Origin: Gemmatimonadota bacterium
Lineage (GTDB): Bacteria > Gemmatimonadota > Gemmatimonadetes > Palauibacterales > Palauibacteraceae
Length of the DNA: 7,052 nt
Assembly: GCA_029863105.1 (NCBI GenBank)
Contig: JAOTWC010000076.1
Coordinates: forward strand, 1-7,052
Direction of reading: 5' to 3'
Shown here: positions 5,660 through 7,052 of the stretch, piece by piece
How the letters are laid out: the number at the start of each line of letters is the position of its first letter
Position numbering within the stretch: the first letter of the stretch is position 1
Notes under the pieces: model-generated
The model's database searches: none
Told to the model about the DNA's origin: nothing
What the model saw: only the letters and a program-made list of their open reading frames with translations
Program-made: the position numbers and the translations under genes

Positions 5660-7033
5660 TCAGACGTGGAGTCCGTGTCGTTTGAGTCTCCGGTAGAGCG
5701 CGCTGCGACTCAAGCCGAGATCGCTGGCGGCGCGGCTCACGTTGCCTCGATTCCGAGTAAGCGCCTTGCGAATGAGAATCCGTTCCGCTTCGTCAAGGTC
5801 CACGTTCTCCAGGCTGAGAGAGCCCTCCGGCGCCTGGCGGAGGCCCAGGTGCTCCACATCCACGGTCACCCCGTCCACGACCAGCACCGCGCGTTCCACG
5901 CAATGCCTCAACTCGCGGACATTACCCGGCCACGAATGGCGCAACATCGCGTCCAGAGCTGCACTCGATAGTTTGAGATCCGATCGACCATACTTGCTGC
6001 CGCTGCTTCCCAGAAAATGCATGGCCAGCAACGGGATATCCTCACGCCGATCACGCAGCGGAGGAAGCCTTACTTCGACGGTGTTCAGCCGGTAGAACAG
6101 GTCCTCTCTGAATCGTCCCTCGCTCACCGCACGATCCAGCTCGGAGTTGGTGGCTGACAGGATGCGCGCGTCCACCCGGCGAGTCTTCGAAGATCCGACG
6201 CGCTGCAATTCACCCGATTCCAGCACCCGCAGGAGCTTGGCCTGCTGCGTCAGGGGAACGTTGCCAATTTCATCGAGGAACAGGGTCCCGAGGTGAGCGA
6301 CCTCGAAATATCCGACCCGGTCCGTCCGCGCGTCCGTGAACGCTCCCTTCACGTGACCGAACATCTCGCTCTCGAACACGCCTTCGGACAACCCGCCGGT
6401 ATTCACGGTGATCAACGGACGGTTGCCTCGATCCGAGATCGCGTGGAGCCAGCGAGCGACGACTTCCTTGCCGGTTCCCGGCTCTCCGGTGATCAGTACG
6501 TTGGCATCCGATGGCCCTACTTTTTCGATCAAGCGAAGAACCGGCTGCATGGACTTGGATTCCGCAATGATCCGCGGCCCGTCGCTCCCCGTCCGCAGGA
6601 TCTCGACCTCCGCTTCGAGCACCTGGGCTTTGCGGACCGCCTGACCCAGTTCCAGCTGGCTCCGAATGGTGGCCAGCAGCCGCTCGTTGTCCCACGGTTT
6701 CTCGACATAATCCCGGGCGCCCCTCCGCATGGCCTCGACGGCCGTCGGGATGCTGCTCCAAGCAGTCATGACGATCACCGGCAGCGTGCTGTCCAGCGCC
6801 CGGATGCGGGGCAGCAGCTCCAGGCCTTCGTGTCCGGATGTCGTATCGCGCGTGTAATTGAGGTCCAACAACAGAACGTCGAAATCGTCCGCCTGCAGCA
6901 ACTCGAGTACTTCCGTCGGGGAGGCCGCCGTTTGTGTCGAGTAGCCCTCGCCTTTCAGCAGCAGCTTCAATGCCGCGAGCACATCTTGCTGGTCGTCGGC
7001 CAGGAGGATTCGAGGTCTTGAAACCGTGGTCAT
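5660..7033 (-). CDS. Sigma-54-dependent NtrC-family response regulator
   Basis: This 457-residue cytoplasmic transcription activator has the classic three-part layout. The receiver domain (about 7-125) has acidic D13/D14, phosphoacceptor D57 in VLLLDLNY, T90 and K112. The AAA+ domain (about 155-390) shows Walker A GEPGTGKE at 183-190, the sigma-54-contact loop GHVKGAFTDA ending at 235, Walker B GTLFLDEIG at 249-257, sensor-I-like ILSATNSEL at 291-299, the arginine-finger segment GRFREDLFYRLN at 306-317, and sensor II WPGNVREL at 368-375. A Fis-type helix-turn-helix (about 412-455) ends the protein with NVSRAASDLGLSRSALYRRL. The contact loop is GAFTDA rather than the usual GAFTGA, and VNTGGLSEGVFESEMFGH departs from the common VNCAAL form, pointing to a distinct subfamily. 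The ATG has GGAAG about 7 nt upstream. It precedes its kinase gene in one unit. It should activate sigma-54 promoters when phosphorylated; the targets are unknown. Confidence 0.95.
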   Translation of the reverse strand: MTTVSRPRILLADDQQDVLAALKLLLKGEGYSTQTAASPTEVLELLQADDFDVLLLDLNYTRDTTSGHEGLELLPRIRALDSTLPVIVMTAWSSIPTAVEAMRRGARDYVEKPWDNERLLATIRSQLELGQAVRKAQVLEAEVEILRTGSDGPRIIAESKSMQPVLRLIEKVGPSDANVLITGEPGTGKEVVARWLHAISDRGNRPLITVNTGGLSEGVFESEMFGHVKGAFTDARTDRVGYFEVAHLGTLFLDEIGNVPLTQQAKLLRVLESGELQRVGSSKTRRVDARILSATNSELDRAVSEGRFREDLFYRLNTVEVRLPPLRDRREDIPLLAMHFLGSSGSKYGRSDLKLSSAALDAMLRHSWPGNVRELRHCVERAVLVVDGVTVDVEHLGLRQAPEGSLSLENVDLDEAERILIRKALTRNRGNVSRAASDLGLSRSALYRRLKRHGLHV

Positions 7034-7052
7034 CGCTTGTCTTCCGTCCTCG

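Noticed and set aside
4369..5685. 438-codon plus-strand open frame opposite the histidine kinase
   Set aside because: The minus frame has a complete set of kinase motifs. The plus frame has no recognisable domain and no sensible start context.
1..7052. tRNA, rRNA, CRISPR array, insertion sequence or attachment site
   Set aside because: Coding frames cover nearly the whole window, the only gap above 20 bp is 120 bp, and no repeat units, transposase motifs or cloverleaf-like segments were seen.

Overview
The window is a G+C-rich, almost fully coding stretch of bacterial chromosome carrying five protein genes. No RNA gene, mobile element, CRISPR array or long repeat is visible. Taxonomy is inference only. 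Three things together suggest a Gemmatimonadota- or Acidobacteriota-like, Gram-negative-type bacterium: high G+C, a large exported M14 peptidase with a class-I-amidotransferase-like C-terminal part, and an NtrY-like kinase paired with a sigma-54 activator of the 'GAFTDA' type. No rRNA or marker gene is present to confirm this.

Layout. Positions 1-1003 (minus) hold the N-terminal 334 codons of a DUF1015-family protein; its 3' end lies beyond the left edge. A 120-bp divergent intergenic region (1004-1123) is the only substantial non-coding gap. From it, reading right, comes a two-gene unit: an HDHD2/LHPP-like HAD phosphatase (1124-1897, TTG start), overlapping by 8 bp the gene for a secreted 783-residue M14-type metallocarboxypeptidase homologue (1890-4241). 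That unit ends 4 bp from the tail of a convergent two-gene unit read leftward. The latter consists of a sigma-54-dependent NtrC-family response regulator (5660-7033, promoter-proximal) and an NtrY-like membrane histidine kinase (4246-5640, promoter-distal) 19 bp downstream.

How the genes work together. The kinase and regulator almost certainly form a cognate two-component system: the kinase autophosphorylates at H245 and passes phosphate to D57 of the regulator, which would then drive sigma-54 promoters. No convincing -24/-12 promoter is visible here, so its targets are probably outside the window, and nothing links it to the convergent peptidase beyond adjacency. The HAD phosphatase and the peptidase are probably co-transcribed and translationally coupled, although one should act in the cytoplasm and the other outside the inner membrane; a shared pathway is not evident.

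I see no clear case for a wholly new system. The points most worth checking are the sulfiredoxin/ParB-like motif in the DUF1015 protein, the cysteine-free amidotransferase-like domain of the peptidase, the GAFTGA-to-GAFTDA change in the activator, and the lack of an external sensor domain in the kinase.
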